Shown: positions 8,568 through 17,430 of the stretch, one piece after another
Layout: each line of letters starts with the position of its first letter
Position numbering within the stretch: the stretch's first letter is position 1
NCBI GenBank assembly: GCA_017306865.1
Contig: JAFKHH010000018.1
Location: forward strand, 1-64,000
DNA from: Filimonas sp.
GTDB taxonomy: Bacteria; Bacteroidota; Bacteroidia; Chitinophagales; Chitinophagaceae
DNA length: 64,000 nucleotides
Reading direction: 5' to 3'
Notes under the pieces: generated by a model
Seen by the model: only the letters and a program-made list of their open reading frames with translations
Databases searched by the model: none
What the model was told of the DNA's origin: nothing
Translations under genes and position numbers: made by a program

Positions 8568-9584
8568 TTACCGGTCGCGGCTAAAAGCTCTTGCGGCTTT
8601 TTCTATCGTTTCATTGCTTAATCGTTCTTTTGTACTGGCAACAATAATCCGGTAGCGTAATGTAACCTGTTGCCCTTTTTGTAACTTGAAGTTGAGCTCT
8701 TCTTTTCCTTCGCTATACACTTTCTGTCCAAAAGGATTAGCGGCAAATAAACCGTAGCTGCGGGCATGCCAATAAGTCGGGTATCCGATATTTTCCGGGT
8801 GATCCAGGATAGCAATGCTGATCTCATCCCCATCTTTAGGGCCATACAGCATGCACCATCTTGCCCTTACCCCCCAGACATCTTCATCTTTCTTGCCTTC
8901 GCTATTGATATAGCTGCCATGCACGGATGTGTCAGGCAATGCTTTTGGGTCGCGCACTGGTTTTGTAGTATGATAAGGAAGCTCTAATTCCTTCGCTACG
9001 CGCAGGCCGATGAGCCCGTCTTTAGTATCCGTAAAAGCTATATCCTGCACGGCTGTCAGTAACGCTACACGGTCTATGATGTAGTAATCCGGATATGCAG
9101 TAAACGCAAAAGTAGTTAATTCTTTAAGCAACACTTCGCGGCTATTATTGACCCAGTTGGAGATCATGAGAATCGTTCCTTCCCTGCCGCTGGATACAGA
9201 TAATATGCTGTCTGTTTTTATGGAGCCGTATTTGTCTTTTTTAGCCGCTGCAATTGCATAGGAGTTGTTCCAGAAATCAAGCCCGTTCAGATTTTCGTAA
9301 TTAAACCACAAGCCGGTGTGATGCGGATGATCTGTAGGCTCCCCTTTGCGCGTGGCCAGCGGATAGCCGCGTGTAATAACCTGGCCGTGGGGGGAATAGA
9401 TGGGAAACAGGAAAGGTTTGTATAGGGTATCACTATAGAGTAATGTGGTGAACGGCTTACCGTTAGCGGTTATTGTTATTTCTTTTTTCTGTGTGTTATT
9501 ATCTATTTGAATGCGGTCTTTTCTCTGTGCAAGCAAGGTATTTGTCGCAAGCAGGAGTATAAGCAAAAAGTAGAGCGGTTTCAT
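8568..9584 (-). CDS. Secreted DUF6807 (PmoA-like) protein
   Basis: The 338-residue product has a clear signal peptide (MKPLYFLLILLLATNTLLAQ) and a DUF6807 domain, also called PmoA-like. The hallmark DHPHHTGLWFNYENLNGLDFW lies near residues 85-105. The PmoA label is historical. The proteins are exported beta-sandwich proteins found mainly in Bacteroidota and Planctomycetes, often with sugar-metabolism genes, and no methane oxygenase role is implied. It is a single minus-strand gene between lemA and pgk. An active site cannot be assigned, although the His-rich DHPHH motif is a plausible metal or substrate site. Confidence 0.85.
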   Translation of the reverse strand: MKPLYFLLILLLATNTLLAQRKDRIQIDNNTQKKEITITANGKPFTTLLYSDTLYKPFLFPIYSPHGQVITRGYPLATRKGEPTDHPHHTGLWFNYENLNGLDFWNNSYAIAAAKKDKYGSIKTDSILSVSSGREGTILMISNWVNNSREVLLKELTTFAFTAYPDYYIIDRVALLTAVQDIAFTDTKDGLIGLRVAKELELPYHTTKPVRDPKALPDTSVHGSYINSEGKKDEDVWGVRARWCMLYGPKDGDEISIAILDHPENIGYPTYWHARSYGLFAANPFGQKVYSEGKEELNFKLQKGQQVTLRYRIIVASTKERLSNETIEKAARAFSRDR

Positions 9585-9742
9585 ACGAGCTTATTTGGAA
9601 TAAGAAAGCTATATTAATTCTGTAAGCAGTAGTTCTGTTGTATATACTGAGTGTTCAGTCAAAAATAGCTACCAGGACATGGAGGCACAAGGACCGTTAA
9701 GAAAATTTTGCCGCTGAGGCATAAAACACAATCACGTTGATT

Positions 9743-9804
9743 AAACCTGACAGGCCTTTTAAGCTTATCTGTATAATAATCTTTTCTACAGACTTGTCAG
9801 GTTT
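9743..9804. repeat. Inverted repeat, AAACCTGACAGG family
   Basis: AAACCTGACA (9743-9752) and TGTCAGGTTT (9795-9804) form a 10-bp inverted repeat around about 42 nt. Related palindromes are at 37220-37252 and 49861-49893. It lies in the gene-free stretch 9585-9852, which otherwise holds only a degenerate CGCAAAGGA-type word near 9680 and the pgk terminator. Confidence 0.65.
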
Positions 9805-9820
9805 CTTTTGCAACTGGCAT

Positions 9821-9848
9821 AAAAAATGCAGGCTTGCGGCCTGCATTT
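9821..9848 (-). terminator. Terminator of pgk
   Basis: A 10-bp stem AAATGCAGGC/GCCTGCATTT (9824-9833 / 9839-9848) with a 5-nt loop, followed on the minus strand by a T-run (9821-9826). It lies immediately after the pgk stop codon. Confidence 0.88.
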
Positions 9849-9852
9849 GTGA

Positions 9853-11052
9853 TTATTTGTTTTTGATAGCTGCTATACCTGGCAACTCTTTTCCTTCGAA
9901 GTATTCGAGGAGGGCGCCTCCGCCTGTACTTACGTAGCTTACTTTTTCAGCAAAGCCAAATTGGTTTACTGCTGCTACGCTATCTCCACCACCTACAAGA
10001 GAGAATGCGCCACTTTGTGTAGCATCTGCAACTGCAGTAGCAATGGTTTTAGTACCATGTTGGAACTTCTCCATTTCGAATACGCCCATAGGGCCATTCC
10101 ACAAAATGGTCTTTGATTTTTTGATGACGTTGGAAAACTCATCGCATGCATATGTTGCAATGTCCAGCCCCATCCAGCCTGCAGGTATGTTGTTGCTTGG
10201 TGCAGTAGAGGTGTTTGCTGCTGCGTCAAACTTATCGGCTATTACAGAATCGCTTGGCAGGTGTATGCACACGCCTTTCTCTTCTGCTTTCTTCAATATT
10301 TCTTTTGCTGTATCCAGGCGGTCATCTTCGCAGAGAGAATTGCCGATGTTGCCACCAGCCGCTTTGAAGAAGGTATAAGCCATACCGCCACCAATGATGA
10401 TGTCTGTTGCTTTTTCCAGCAGGTTTTCGAGAATGAGGATCTTATCGCTCACTTTGGCGCCGCCGATAATAGCAACAAAAGGTTTCTGGGAAGCATGCAA
10501 TACTTTTTCTGCACTGTTCACTTCTCCTTCCATCAGCAGGCCGAACATTTTTTTATCGCCAGGGAAGAATTTCGCAATGATCGCTGTAGAAGCGTGCGCT
10601 CTGTGTGCTGTACCGAACGCATCGTTCACATATATATCACCGAGTTTGCTTAGTTTTTCAGCAAATGCTTCGTCGCCTTTTTCTTCTTCTTTGTAGAAAC
10701 GAAGATTTTCCAGCAACAATACCTGGCCTGCCTGTAAAGCTGCTGCTTTATCAATGGCTTCCTGCCCAATGCAGTCATTTGCAAACTGTACGTCTGTACC
10801 TACCAGTTCAGACAGGTGTTTCAGGATATGTTTCAGGGAATATTTGTCTTCAGGGCCTTCTTTCGGACGACCGAGATGGCTCATCAGGATAACACTACCG
10901 CCATCCTGTAATATTTTTTTGATCGTAGGTAACGCGGCACGGATACGTGTGTCGTCTGTGATCTCTAAAGTTTTTTTATCTAATGGCACGTTGAAGTCCA
11001 CGCGAATGAGGGCTTTCTGACCGGAAAAGTTATGTTGGGAAAATGTACTCAT
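9853..11052 (-). CDS. pgk: Phosphoglycerate kinase
   Basis: A 399-residue phosphoglycerate kinase, the glycolytic enzyme that transfers phosphate from 1,3-bisphosphoglycerate to ADP. Family blocks are RVDFNVPLD near residue 17, [11 protein letters not shown] near 57, [16 protein letters not shown] near 197 and GPMGVFE near 315. The C-terminal nucleotide loop is [15 protein letters not shown]. Length is normal and the protein is cytoplasmic. It follows gap on the same strand with a 199-bp spacer that contains an imperfect terminator, so it may be both read through from gap and transcribed separately. No clear TAnnTTTG box was found directly upstream. Confidence 0.97.
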   Translation of the reverse strand: MSTFSQHNFSGQKALIRVDFNVPLDKKTLEITDDTRIRAALPTIKKILQDGGSVILMSHLGRPKEGPEDKYSLKHILKHLSELVGTDVQFANDCIGQEAIDKAAALQAGQVLLLENLRFYKEEEKGDEAFAEKLSKLGDIYVNDAFGTAHRAHASTAIIAKFFPGDKKMFGLLMEGEVNSAEKVLHASQKPFVAIIGGAKVSDKILILENLLEKATDIIIGGGMAYTFFKAAGGNIGNSLCEDDRLDTAKEILKKAEEKGVCIHLPSDSVIADKFDAAANTSTAPSNNIPAGWMGLDIATYACDEFSNVIKKSKTILWNGPMGVFEMEKFQHGTKTIATAVADATQSGAFSLVGGGDSVAAVNQFGFAEKVSYVSTGGGALLEYFEGKELPGIAAIKNK

Positions 11053-11133
11053 AGAAAAATCTTTTTGCGTTCGGAGATTGAATGACTGTAATTTCTTACA
11101 AAGGGAATGCCTGTTTTACGGGCAAGACAAACA

Positions 11134-11163
11134 AAAAGCCGCAGTGTACACTACGGCCTTTTG
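11134..11163 (-). terminator. Imperfect hairpin between gap and pgk
   Basis: CCGCAGTG/CACTACGG forms a stem with one mismatch around a TA loop, flanked by AAAAAG and CCTTTT. The minus-strand T-run follows. The stem is weaker than the other terminators here and may only attenuate transcription from gap into pgk. Confidence 0.6.
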
Positions 11164-11251
11164 TTCAGTATAGTTCATGAAGATGAAGTGAGTGACACAA
11201 CAACAGATGAATAGTATTACTGTAGCTGGAACAACACATCTCTTCTTTGTT

Positions 11252-12265
11252 TTATTTGCTGATTAAACCTGCAAAATATTTAACTGTACGTACAAGCTGG
11301 CTTACATAGCTCATTTCGTTATCGTACCAGCTAGTTGTTTTAACCAGTTGTTTGTCTCCTACAGTGATCACTTTAGTCTGTGTAGCATCGAACAGGGAAC
11401 CGAAGTGGATACCGATGATATCAGTGCTTACGATTTCGTCTTCTGTATAACCAAAAGATTCGTTGCTTGCTTCTTTCATTGCTGCGTTGATCTCTTCAGC
11501 AGTTACTTTTTTACCTAATACTACAGTCAGTTCAGTCAGAGAACCTGTGATAGTAGGTACGCGCTGTGCACCACCGTCCAGTTTACCTTTCAGTTCAGGC
11601 AATACCAGGCCGATCGCTTTAGCAGCACCTGTGCTGTTCGGAACGATGTTAGCTGCTGCTGCACGGGCACGGCGAAGGTCACCTTTAGCATGCGGAGCAT
11701 CCAGCGTGTTCTGGTCGTTTGTATAAGCGTGGATAGTAGTCATGCTACCAACTTCGATACCGTATTTGTCGCTCAGTACTTTTGCCATTGGAGCCAGGCA
11801 GTTTGTAGTACAAGAAGCGCAAGAGATGATTGTTTCGCTACCGTCCAGGATGTTGTGGTTTACGTTGAAAACAACAGTTTTCAGGTCGCCTGTAGCCGGA
11901 GCAGAGATCACTACTCTTTTAGCGCCAGCAGTCAGGTGGGCTTCTGCTTTTGCTTTATCAGTGAAGAAACCTGTGCTCTCGATCACTACGTCTACATTGT
12001 GTGTACCCCAAGGGATCTGAGCCGGGTCTTTCTGTGCATATATTTTTACTTCGTGGCCATTTACCACAATTGCATTCTCTGTTGCAGTCACTTCTTCGTT
12101 GAAGCGGCCCTGAGCGCTATCATATTTCAGGAGGTGTGCTAATACTTTAGGGCTTGTCAGATCATTAATCGCCACAACTTCAATTCCTTCCATATTGTAA
12201 ATCTGACGGAAAACCAAGCGGCCGATGCGTCCGAAACCGTTGATCGCTACTTTTACTGTGCTCAT
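11252..12265 (-). CDS. gap: Glyceraldehyde-3-phosphate dehydrogenase
   Basis: A 337-residue GAPDH with the NAD-binding start [18 protein letters not shown]. The catalytic signature [13 protein letters not shown] puts the nucleophile at Cys152. The C-terminal [21 protein letters not shown] is conserved. It oxidises glyceraldehyde-3-phosphate to 1,3-bisphosphoglycerate, the substrate of the Pgk encoded next to it. Asp35 in VVAINDLTS favours NAD over NADP as cofactor, an inference from the family. Codon use looks optimised (few rare-looking codons), as for a highly expressed gene. The upstream 95 bp are AT-rich; no clean minus-strand -7 box was identified. Confidence 0.97.
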   Translation of the reverse strand: MSTVKVAINGFGRIGRLVFRQIYNMEGIEVVAINDLTSPKVLAHLLKYDSAQGRFNEEVTATENAIVVNGHEVKIYAQKDPAQIPWGTHNVDVVIESTGFFTDKAKAEAHLTAGAKRVVISAPATGDLKTVVFNVNHNILDGSETIISCASCTTNCLAPMAKVLSDKYGIEVGSMTTIHAYTNDQNTLDAPHAKGDLRRARAAAANIVPNSTGAAKAIGLVLPELKGKLDGGAQRVPTITGSLTELTVVLGKKVTAEEINAAMKEASNESFGYTEDEIVSTDIIGIHFGSLFDATQTKVITVGDKQLVKTTSWYDNEMSYVSQLVRTVKYFAGLISK

Positions 12266-12370
12266 GATTTGAAAATTTTAGATTTTTTAAAAAGCATCGC
12301 GAATTTACAAGTATTGTATAGAAAACGATTGATTTTTTTAGTTACCATTCGTTAGCAAAAAATGAAATAT

Positions 12371-12394
12371 TACCCCGCATGGGAAAGCGGGGTA
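12371..12394. terminator. Hairpin between gap and tRNA-Glu
   Basis: An 8-bp perfect stem TACCCCGC/GCGGGGTA (12371-12378 / 12387-12394) with an 8-nt loop. It lies upstream of both divergent units, so it may insulate them or terminate stray transcription. A poor T-run makes a terminator role uncertain. Confidence 0.45.
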
Positions 12395-12457
12395 GCTGCT
12401 TTAATTTTGTGTTACTTCGTTGACATTGAATATTTTTTTCAAAAAGTTGAAGATTTT

Positions 12458-12488
12458 TTTGGCAGAGAAAAACATACTGTTATCTTTG
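12458..12488 (+). promoter_or_regulatory. Promoter of tRNA-Glu
   Basis: TTTG (12458-12461) is followed after 19 nt by TATCTTTG (12481-12488), a perfect Bacteroidota sigma-A promoter. It ends 18 bp before the tRNA. The spacing and boxes are identical to those in the array at the left edge. Confidence 0.85.
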
Positions 12489-12506
12489 CACTCCCAAATA
12501 ACAAAC

Positions 12507-12578
12507 GGAGCGTTGGTCAAGGGGTTAAGACGCCTCCCTTTCACGGAGGAATCACGGGTTCGATTCCCGTACGCTCTA
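12507..12578 (+). tRNA. tRNA-Glu (anticodon UUC)
   Basis: A 72-nt cloverleaf can be folded by eye. The acceptor is GGAGCGT/ACGCTCT (first pair G-U), with a 3-bp D stem GTC/GAC and an anticodon stem CCTCC/GGAGG. The loop CTTTCAC gives anticodon TTC, and the T arm is ACGGG-TTCGATT-CCCGT. The discriminator is A; CCA is not encoded. A perfect promoter precedes it and a strong terminator follows. Confidence 0.96.
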
Positions 12579-12601
12579 CAAGGAAATTGTAAAGTTGTGT
12601 G

Positions 12602-12630
12602 AGCCTCATCTGAAAAGATGAGGCTTTTTT
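12602..12630 (+). terminator. Terminator of tRNA-Glu
   Basis: A 10-bp perfect stem AGCCTCATCT/AGATGAGGCT with a stable GAAA tetraloop, followed by TTTTTT. Confidence 0.95.
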
Positions 12631-12639
12631 GTTTTAGGG

Positions 12640-12860
12640 TTTCACGCACAAGTATCGCAAAGGATACGCAGAGAACGCAAAGATTTGCCACTGGGACACA
12701 GAAACACAGAATGGCACTTTCTACTTCTTTGAGTTTTTACATTTACACCTTCTCTATTCAGAATTCCTTGTTCCTTGTTCGATATTCTTTCCTTGGTGCT
12801 TCTTCGAGCCTTGGTGTTTTGTGGCAATCATTCATTTCAAATCTTAAATTTCAAATCCCC
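12640..12860. repeat. Degenerate CGCAAAG/CACAGA word repeats
   Basis: This gene-free stretch carries degenerate words: CGCAAAGGATACGCAGAG, GAACGCAAAG, GGGACACAGAAACACAG. Near 12836-12860 the AAATCTTAAATTTCAAAT family follows. Similar text recurs at 22990-23090, 26340-26670 and 52420-52560. ORFs across it are not convincing. Confidence 0.6.
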
Positions 12861-12921
12861 CAACCTTTTTTGTTTCCGTGTGTTTTACCTGCTCTAGTTT
12901 ATCACGCTAAAAGAAATACCT

Positions 12922-13254
12922 ATGTCAAAATTTATTCTTTCGAAGAGGACTAATGGCGAATTTCAGTTTAACCTACAAGCTGGTAATGGTCAAACCATCC
13001 TGACAAGCGAGGGCTACACAACTAAAGCAAATGCATTGAATGGTATTGAGTCTGTAAAGAAGAATGCGCCTGACGACGCTCACTACGACAGAAAAACTGC
13101 GACTAATGGCAAGCATTATTTCAACCTGAAGGCTACAAATGGACAGGTAATAGGCACCAGCCAGATGTATGAGGCTAGTGCGGGGATGGAAACGGGCATA
13201 GAATCAGTTAAGAAGAATGCGCCTGATGCCACAACGGATGATCAAACGGCTTAG
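12922..13254 (+). CDS. YegP-like DUF1508 protein
   Basis: A small 110-residue protein made of two tandem DUF1508 repeats. The first runs about residues 1-50 (KFILSKRTNGEFQFNLQAGNGQTILTSEGY) and the second about 57-102 (YDRKTATNGKHYFNLKATNGQVIGTSQMY). Each ends in the same GIESVKKNAPD block. This is the E. coli YegP architecture; the function is unknown. It has no signal peptide, so it is cytoplasmic. It stands alone between word repeats and converges on the beta-CASP nuclease gene, with a 20-bp inverted repeat between the two. Confidence 0.92.
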   Translation: MSKFILSKRTNGEFQFNLQAGNGQTILTSEGYTTKANALNGIESVKKNAPDDAHYDRKTATNGKHYFNLKATNGQVIGTSQMYEASAGMETGIESVKKNAPDATTDDQTA

Positions 13255-13266
13255 CGCAAATACAGA

Positions 13267-13340
13267 AAATTTGAGATTTAAAATTTCAAATGATGCACTT
13301 TCATTTTCCAGCCTCATCGCAAATTTTAAATCTCAAATTT
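13267..13340. repeat. 20-bp perfect inverted repeat
   Basis: The arms at 13267-13286 and 13321-13340 are exact reverse complements built from AAATTTGAGATTTAAAATTT, with a 34-nt loop. It lies between two convergent genes and could end transcription from both sides. Related words occur at 15360-15450, 47480-47510 and 48735-48838. Confidence 0.75.
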
Positions 13341-13349
13341 CAAATCCCT

Positions 13350-14756
13350 TTAGTTTTCCAGTCCGAACACTTCATGTAATTCCGGCACTTCTACATCAAG
13401 AAATCCTTTTTTGATGAGCCTGTTCTGGAAATCGAATTGCACATCGGGCTCGCCGTGTACAATAAACAACTTTTTGACTTCACGCGCATTCTGGCATGAC
13501 AGGAATTGGCTAAGATCGTCATAGTCGCCATGTGCGCTCATGCTACGCATAACGCCTACTTCTGCTACTACGTGGAAGAACTCGCCAAATATTTTTACTT
13601 CTTTTTCTCCATTCATCAGCCTGCCGCCTAATGAGTGTGGCTCGCAATAACCAACGATCAGGATCGTGTTTTTATGATCGCTGATGTTGTTCATAATATG
13701 GTGCTTTACGCGGCCAGCGTCAGCCATACCACTTGCAGAAATGATAACACAAGGCTCGGGGCGAAAGTTAAGCTCTTTACTTTCATCTACCGTTTTTACA
13801 AAATGTAGCCCTTCGAAGTCAAACGGATCGTCGTCTATCTGTAAAAGCTTTTTGATCCTGCTGTTGAAGTTTTCCGGATGATGCTTTACTACTTCGGTCG
13901 CCTCCTGGCTTAACGGGCTATCTACATACACGGGTATGCGCGGCAATCTTTTCTCCAGGCTTAACTGGTTGAGAAAATACAAAAGTTCTTGTGTACGGCC
14001 TACACTGAAGGATGGGATGATCAGTTTGCCATGTTTCTGCACACACGTTTTTTCAATCCACTCCATCAATTGATCGGCGGTGTTGAATACATCTTCATGC
14101 AGGCTATTGCCATACGTGCTTTCAATGATCACATAATCTGCCTGTGGAAATACCTCAGGCGAACGCAGGATCACATCCCTGTATCTGCCCACATCGCCAC
14201 TAAAGCTGACCTGGGTTGTTTTACCATTCTCAGTAATGCGTACATGCACCGCAGCGCTGCCAATAATATGGCCGGCATCTGTGTATAGCACTTCGATGTC
14301 CTCATCTATTTTAAACCAGTTGCCATAATTTACCTGCTTAAACAAAGGGAATGCAGCTTTGGCATCATCTACCGTATATAGCGGTTCTAAAGGTGGCAGA
14401 TGCTGCTTTGCCCTTCTCTTGTTAATGAACTTGGTATCATCCCGCTGAATCTCTGCCGAATCGAGCAATAAGATCTGTGCCAGATCTTTGGTTGCAGGCG
14501 TACAATAGATACTTCCTTCAAACCCTTCTTTCACCAATTTTGGAATCAACCCTGAGTGATCTATATGGGCATGTGAAAGCAATAAATAATTTACTTCTTT
14601 TGCTTCGAAACCGAATGAACCATTCAACACATCTGTCTCTTTCCCTAGTCCCTGGAACATACCACAATCAAGCAGTATCTTTTTTCCATTTGCCAACGTA
14701 ATTAGGTGCTTCGAACCTGTTACTGTCCTCGCTGCTCCGTGAAATGAAATTTTCAT
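13350..14756 (-). CDS. Beta-CASP metallo-beta-lactamase-fold RNase
   Basis: A 468-residue protein of the metallo-beta-lactamase/beta-CASP superfamily, related to archaeal and eukaryotic CPSF/Ysh1 nucleases. The metal motif SHAHIDHSG gives His62, His64, Asp66 and His67. Further metal ligands lie in the GHIIGSAAV and SFSGDVGRY blocks. The beta-CASP part includes VIIESTYGNSLHE and ISASGMADAGRVKHH. The C-terminus carries the SAHGDYDDL and FIVHGEP motifs of the RNA-specificity region. Likely activity is endo- or exonucleolytic RNA processing in the cytoplasm; the substrate is unknown. Confidence 0.92.
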   Translation of the reverse strand: MKISFHGAARTVTGSKHLITLANGKKILLDCGMFQGLGKETDVLNGSFGFEAKEVNYLLLSHAHIDHSGLIPKLVKEGFEGSIYCTPATKDLAQILLLDSAEIQRDDTKFINKRRAKQHLPPLEPLYTVDDAKAAFPLFKQVNYGNWFKIDEDIEVLYTDAGHIIGSAAVHVRITENGKTTQVSFSGDVGRYRDVILRSPEVFPQADYVIIESTYGNSLHEDVFNTADQLMEWIEKTCVQKHGKLIIPSFSVGRTQELLYFLNQLSLEKRLPRIPVYVDSPLSQEATEVVKHHPENFNSRIKKLLQIDDDPFDFEGLHFVKTVDESKELNFRPEPCVIISASGMADAGRVKHHIMNNISDHKNTILIVGYCEPHSLGGRLMNGEKEVKIFGEFFHVVAEVGVMRSMSAHGDYDDLSQFLSCQNAREVKKLFIVHGEPDVQFDFQNRLIKKGFLDVEVPELHEVFGLEN

Positions 14757-14860
14757 AGTTTAAATCGTTTAATGGTTTAATTGCTACATTGTTTAATAGT
14801 TAGATTGTCAAACAGAGTGGCTCACTCTTCAACAATTAAACCATATAACAATGCAACAAT
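14757..14860. repeat. GTTTAATGGTTTAATTG inverted words
   Basis: The left half carries GTTTAATGGTTTAATTG and related words. The right half carries complementary CAATTAAACCATATAACA. Together they make a loose inverted repeat between two same-strand genes. Similar words occur at 27541-27600, 32777-32828, 46165-46198 and 57347-57590. Confidence 0.6.
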
Positions 14861-15355
14861 TTATATGCTCCTTTTCTTAAAACTCCATGTAAAGTAGAAC
14901 TCCGCTACCACTTCGCCGTCTTTATTTTTCCCAACGCTGTGGCAAACGACGCTTTGTGATTCAGCTGTCTCGATCGCTTGTGCAACAGCCTGCTCTATCG
15001 CTTTCCCGCTCTTGCATTCGAATGCTATTTTACCAGTTGCTTTTTTATAAAACACACCTTCATTCTTTGTTACCAGCATGCTTACCCCCGGCTTTTGCCT
15101 GTAGATGTAAGCCATGCACAAAACACCTGTACTGATCTCTGCAGCCATAGACAACACAGCAAAATAGATAGACTTAAAGGGATTGGTATTGTACCATTTC
15201 TGTGGAACTGTACATGTTGCTTTTTCTTCGTCAAAAGCAGTTAAACGCACACCCGCAAAATATGCAGCCGGCACAAAGCGAAACAGGAATAAACGAAAGG
15301 CAAATGCGCCACTCATTTTTTCTTTGAATTGCTGAAAGTTAACTGACATAGGCAT
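14861..15355 (-). CDS. DUF4442 hotdog-fold protein
   Basis: A 164-residue protein matching DUF4442, a hotdog-fold family related to PaaI/YiiD thioesterases. Segments that support this are CTVPQKWYNTNPFKSIYFAVLSMAAEISTGVL, which aligns with the hotdog central helix, and VSMLVTKNEGVFYKKATGKI. A substrate acyl thioester is likely from the fold but not shown. There is no signal peptide. The start may be Met1 or Met3, which differ by two codons. Flanking spacers on both sides are repeat-rich, so it is probably a single-gene unit. Confidence 0.82.
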   Translation of the reverse strand: MPMSVNFQQFKEKMSGAFAFRLFLFRFVPAAYFAGVRLTAFDEEKATCTVPQKWYNTNPFKSIYFAVLSMAAEISTGVLCMAYIYRQKPGVSMLVTKNEGVFYKKATGKIAFECKSGKAIEQAVAQAIETAESQSVVCHSVGKNKDGEVVAEFYFTWSFKKRSI

Positions 15356-15360
15356 TTATT

Positions 15361-15450
15361 CATTATTTGAAATTTATAATTTGAAATTTAAAATGAAGGT
15401 CTTTGCCTCGATAAGTCATCTCAAATCATAAATCTCAAATTTCAAATTGA
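15361..15450. repeat. AATTTGAAATTT word inverted repeat
   Basis: TTTGAAATTTATAATTTGAAATTTAAAAT at the left and the complementary CATAAATCTCAAATTTCAAATT at the right bracket about 40 nt. It is the same vocabulary as 13267-13340. Confidence 0.6.
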
Positions 15451-15454
15451 ATAT

Positions 15455-17023
15455 CTAATTCTTATCTACTGCTACTATACATGCAACTGCAGCTTTATCT
15501 GCCGCTGTTGTTCTAAAATTCAAAGTTCCGTCAGGCGCATTGTTAAATGTAACTCCATTGATCGTTTGCCTGCGCAACGCATTGTTTACAGCCTGTGGGA
15601 AGCCCGCATTTCGATTACTGTTCACTGCCTCGTTCAGCTTAAACACATTCAGGGAGTCCCTGCTGATCACTACAGCCATGTAATCTTTATTGCCAATACT
15701 ATCAGCCATCATACTCATACCGCGCGGAAAAAGGCGATAGCCTGTAATACCGCAGTATGGAGAGAATTTTGTTTTTGTCGGGTCTTCTTTAGTCGGATAA
15801 GGGAATAACACATAACTGCTGCCATCGGTTTCCATTCCCAATACATACACATAACATTCCACGCCGTTCTTAACCTCCATTTTGAACTGTGTGCCTTTTA
15901 TTACCGGGGACACCGTTTCAAAAGTATTGCCTCCTGCCAGCCTCAATGGAATGTATTTTCTTGTTTTACTTTCCACAAGCCCTATGGAACATTCCAATTC
16001 TTTTTCTTCGGCTGCCGACCCTTTTTTAGGCATTGGATTAAGCCCGTACGCCTCTCTTACAAAACGACGAAAGTCGTTATACTTTACCCAGCCAATACCG
16101 TTGTTGCCCCACTCCGGGCCCCAGCTATTCATAATCTGGAAAGCACCGCCTTCTTTTCTGTCATCATAGCCGATCACGCACATTGCGTGTCCGCCAAAAC
16201 CCATCTGGGAATAATCATCTGATGTAGGATGCCATACATCGCGTCCCATCATGTCCTGCATAAAGCTGCCGCCTACCATCATACCTATTACTACCGGTAC
16301 ATCTTTAGACAAATGCTCTTTTATGGCGTGAAGATCTATAGCGGAAATTTTATCGCCATCTGTCAGACGGGTAAAGCCCAGCATTTTGAATTGCGAAGCT
16401 TCCTGTTTCAATTGCCCGGAAGGCTGACGCGTACAGTCATTTTCATCGTAAGGAAAATCGCCGAACGGCACTGCGCCTACTTTGGTCATGTTTTCCATGG
16501 CGCGGATAATATAGCTGCCCTGGCAGCCATCCAGGCCTATCTGGTTATAAAGGAAGGATGGGCTAAATGCTACCTGGTTGGGACTAGCGCCGGAAGAGGC
16601 TGCTTCTAAAATAGATCTTGCGCCATAGGCACTGCTCCATGCCACACAGCTACCCTGCTGCCCCTGGTTCTTTCTATCCGGGGCAAACTTTAAAAGTGAA
16701 ACAGCTTCCGGAAGATCATTTTTTTGCGGATCGAGCCCTTCGTAGATATTGGCTTTTGCAAACTCTTTGGGATCCAGTTTGCCACCTAAGCCAAAGGAGG
16801 CTAGTGACTGGCTGTTCATATTACAGCCACCTTTAAAATAGAAGAATGCACCTGCTGCAAGTATTACGACCAGCAGTATAGGTTTGCGGATGACAAGACC
16901 AATGAGCAAGGGCAAAAACTGCAATAACCCTCCACCGCCACCACTACCTCGTCCGCCTCCGTCGCCTCCGTCATTGGTGTTATCTGACTGATCATCGGGG
17001 TCATCGACCATTCGTATAGGCAT
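15455..17023 (-). CDS. Membrane-anchored C1 (papain-like) peptidase with DUF4384
   Basis: A 522-residue protein with three parts. The N-terminus (1-66) is Asp/Asn- then Gly-rich, followed by a transmembrane helix at about 38-64; it resembles the N-terminal leader of KPN_02809/YpfJ-type zinc metallopeptidases. The middle is a papain-like C1 domain. Gln119/Gln122 precede GSCVAWS with nucleophile Cys126, the histidine lies in GGHAMCVIGYDD and the asparagine in IMNSWGPEWG. The C-terminus (about 365-470: FKMEVKNGVECYVYVLGMETDGSSYVLFP) matches DUF4384. A periplasm-facing cysteine protease is expected. It is the distal gene of a run of minus-strand genes, divergent from the A2M gene. Confidence 0.85.
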   Translation of the reverse strand: MPIRMVDDPDDQSDNTNDGGDGGGRGSGGGGGLLQFLPLLIGLVIRKPILLVVILAAGAFFYFKGGCNMNSQSLASFGLGGKLDPKEFAKANIYEGLDPQKNDLPEAVSLLKFAPDRKNQGQQGSCVAWSSAYGARSILEAASSGASPNQVAFSPSFLYNQIGLDGCQGSYIIRAMENMTKVGAVPFGDFPYDENDCTRQPSGQLKQEASQFKMLGFTRLTDGDKISAIDLHAIKEHLSKDVPVVIGMMVGGSFMQDMMGRDVWHPTSDDYSQMGFGGHAMCVIGYDDRKEGGAFQIMNSWGPEWGNNGIGWVKYNDFRRFVREAYGLNPMPKKGSAAEEKELECSIGLVESKTRKYIPLRLAGGNTFETVSPVIKGTQFKMEVKNGVECYVYVLGMETDGSSYVLFPYPTKEDPTKTKFSPYCGITGYRLFPRGMSMMADSIGNKDYMAVVISRDSLNVFKLNEAVNSNRNAGFPQAVNNALRRQTINGVTFNNAPDGTLNFRTTAADKAAVACIVAVDKN

Positions 17024-17159
17024 AGGTTATAATTTTTGTTTGTGCAATATAAGAATTGTGCGTGGTGAGTTGTTAGTTGGGAGGAGGAATTGTTTAATGA
17101 TTAAATTGTGAGGATGAGTTGTCAATGGGGAGTTCCCATTATTGTTGACAGGGATAGTA

Positions 17160-17237
17160 AGACCTATAATGTTTTAAAAACCTTATAGGTCTGTGTTCCT
17201 TCATTGCCGTTCGATTTATCGGACGGCAATGAAGGAA
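17160..17237. repeat. Two adjacent palindromes
   Basis: The first is AGACCTATAA/TTATAGGTCT (17160-17169 / 17183-17192), a diverged copy of the perfect palindrome at 51016-51050. The second is a near-perfect palindrome of about 42 nt (17196-17237; core TTCCTTCATTGCCGT and its complement). Around them lie GTGGTGAGTTG (17050s) and the complementary CACTACTCAC (17300s). No gene occupies 17024-17430. Confidence 0.7.
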
Positions 17238-17363
17238 TGGCCCCATCTTATTTCGCCAATTAAAGCGGGTAATAATGAAAGGCTTGATTCTATCATAAGC
17301 TACTCACTACTGACCACTCACTACTCACATTATTAAATTCTTCGTTAAAGTAAAATCTCTCAC

Positions 17364-17393
17364 TTGGCATTTAATTCTTATTCATTATTTTTC
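17364..17393 (+). promoter_or_regulatory. Probable A2M promoter
   Basis: TTG (17364-17366) is followed after 19 nt by TATTTTTC (17386-17393), one base off TAnnTTTG. It sits 37 bp before the A2M start. Confidence 0.4.
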
Positions 17394-17430
17394 GCACAGA
17401 AAGTCCCTAAAAAACTTTTTTCCCTAAAAC

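Noticed and set aside
12401-12691. ORF spanning the tRNA-Glu gene
   Set aside because: It overlaps a complete tRNA with its own promoter and terminator; no protein features.
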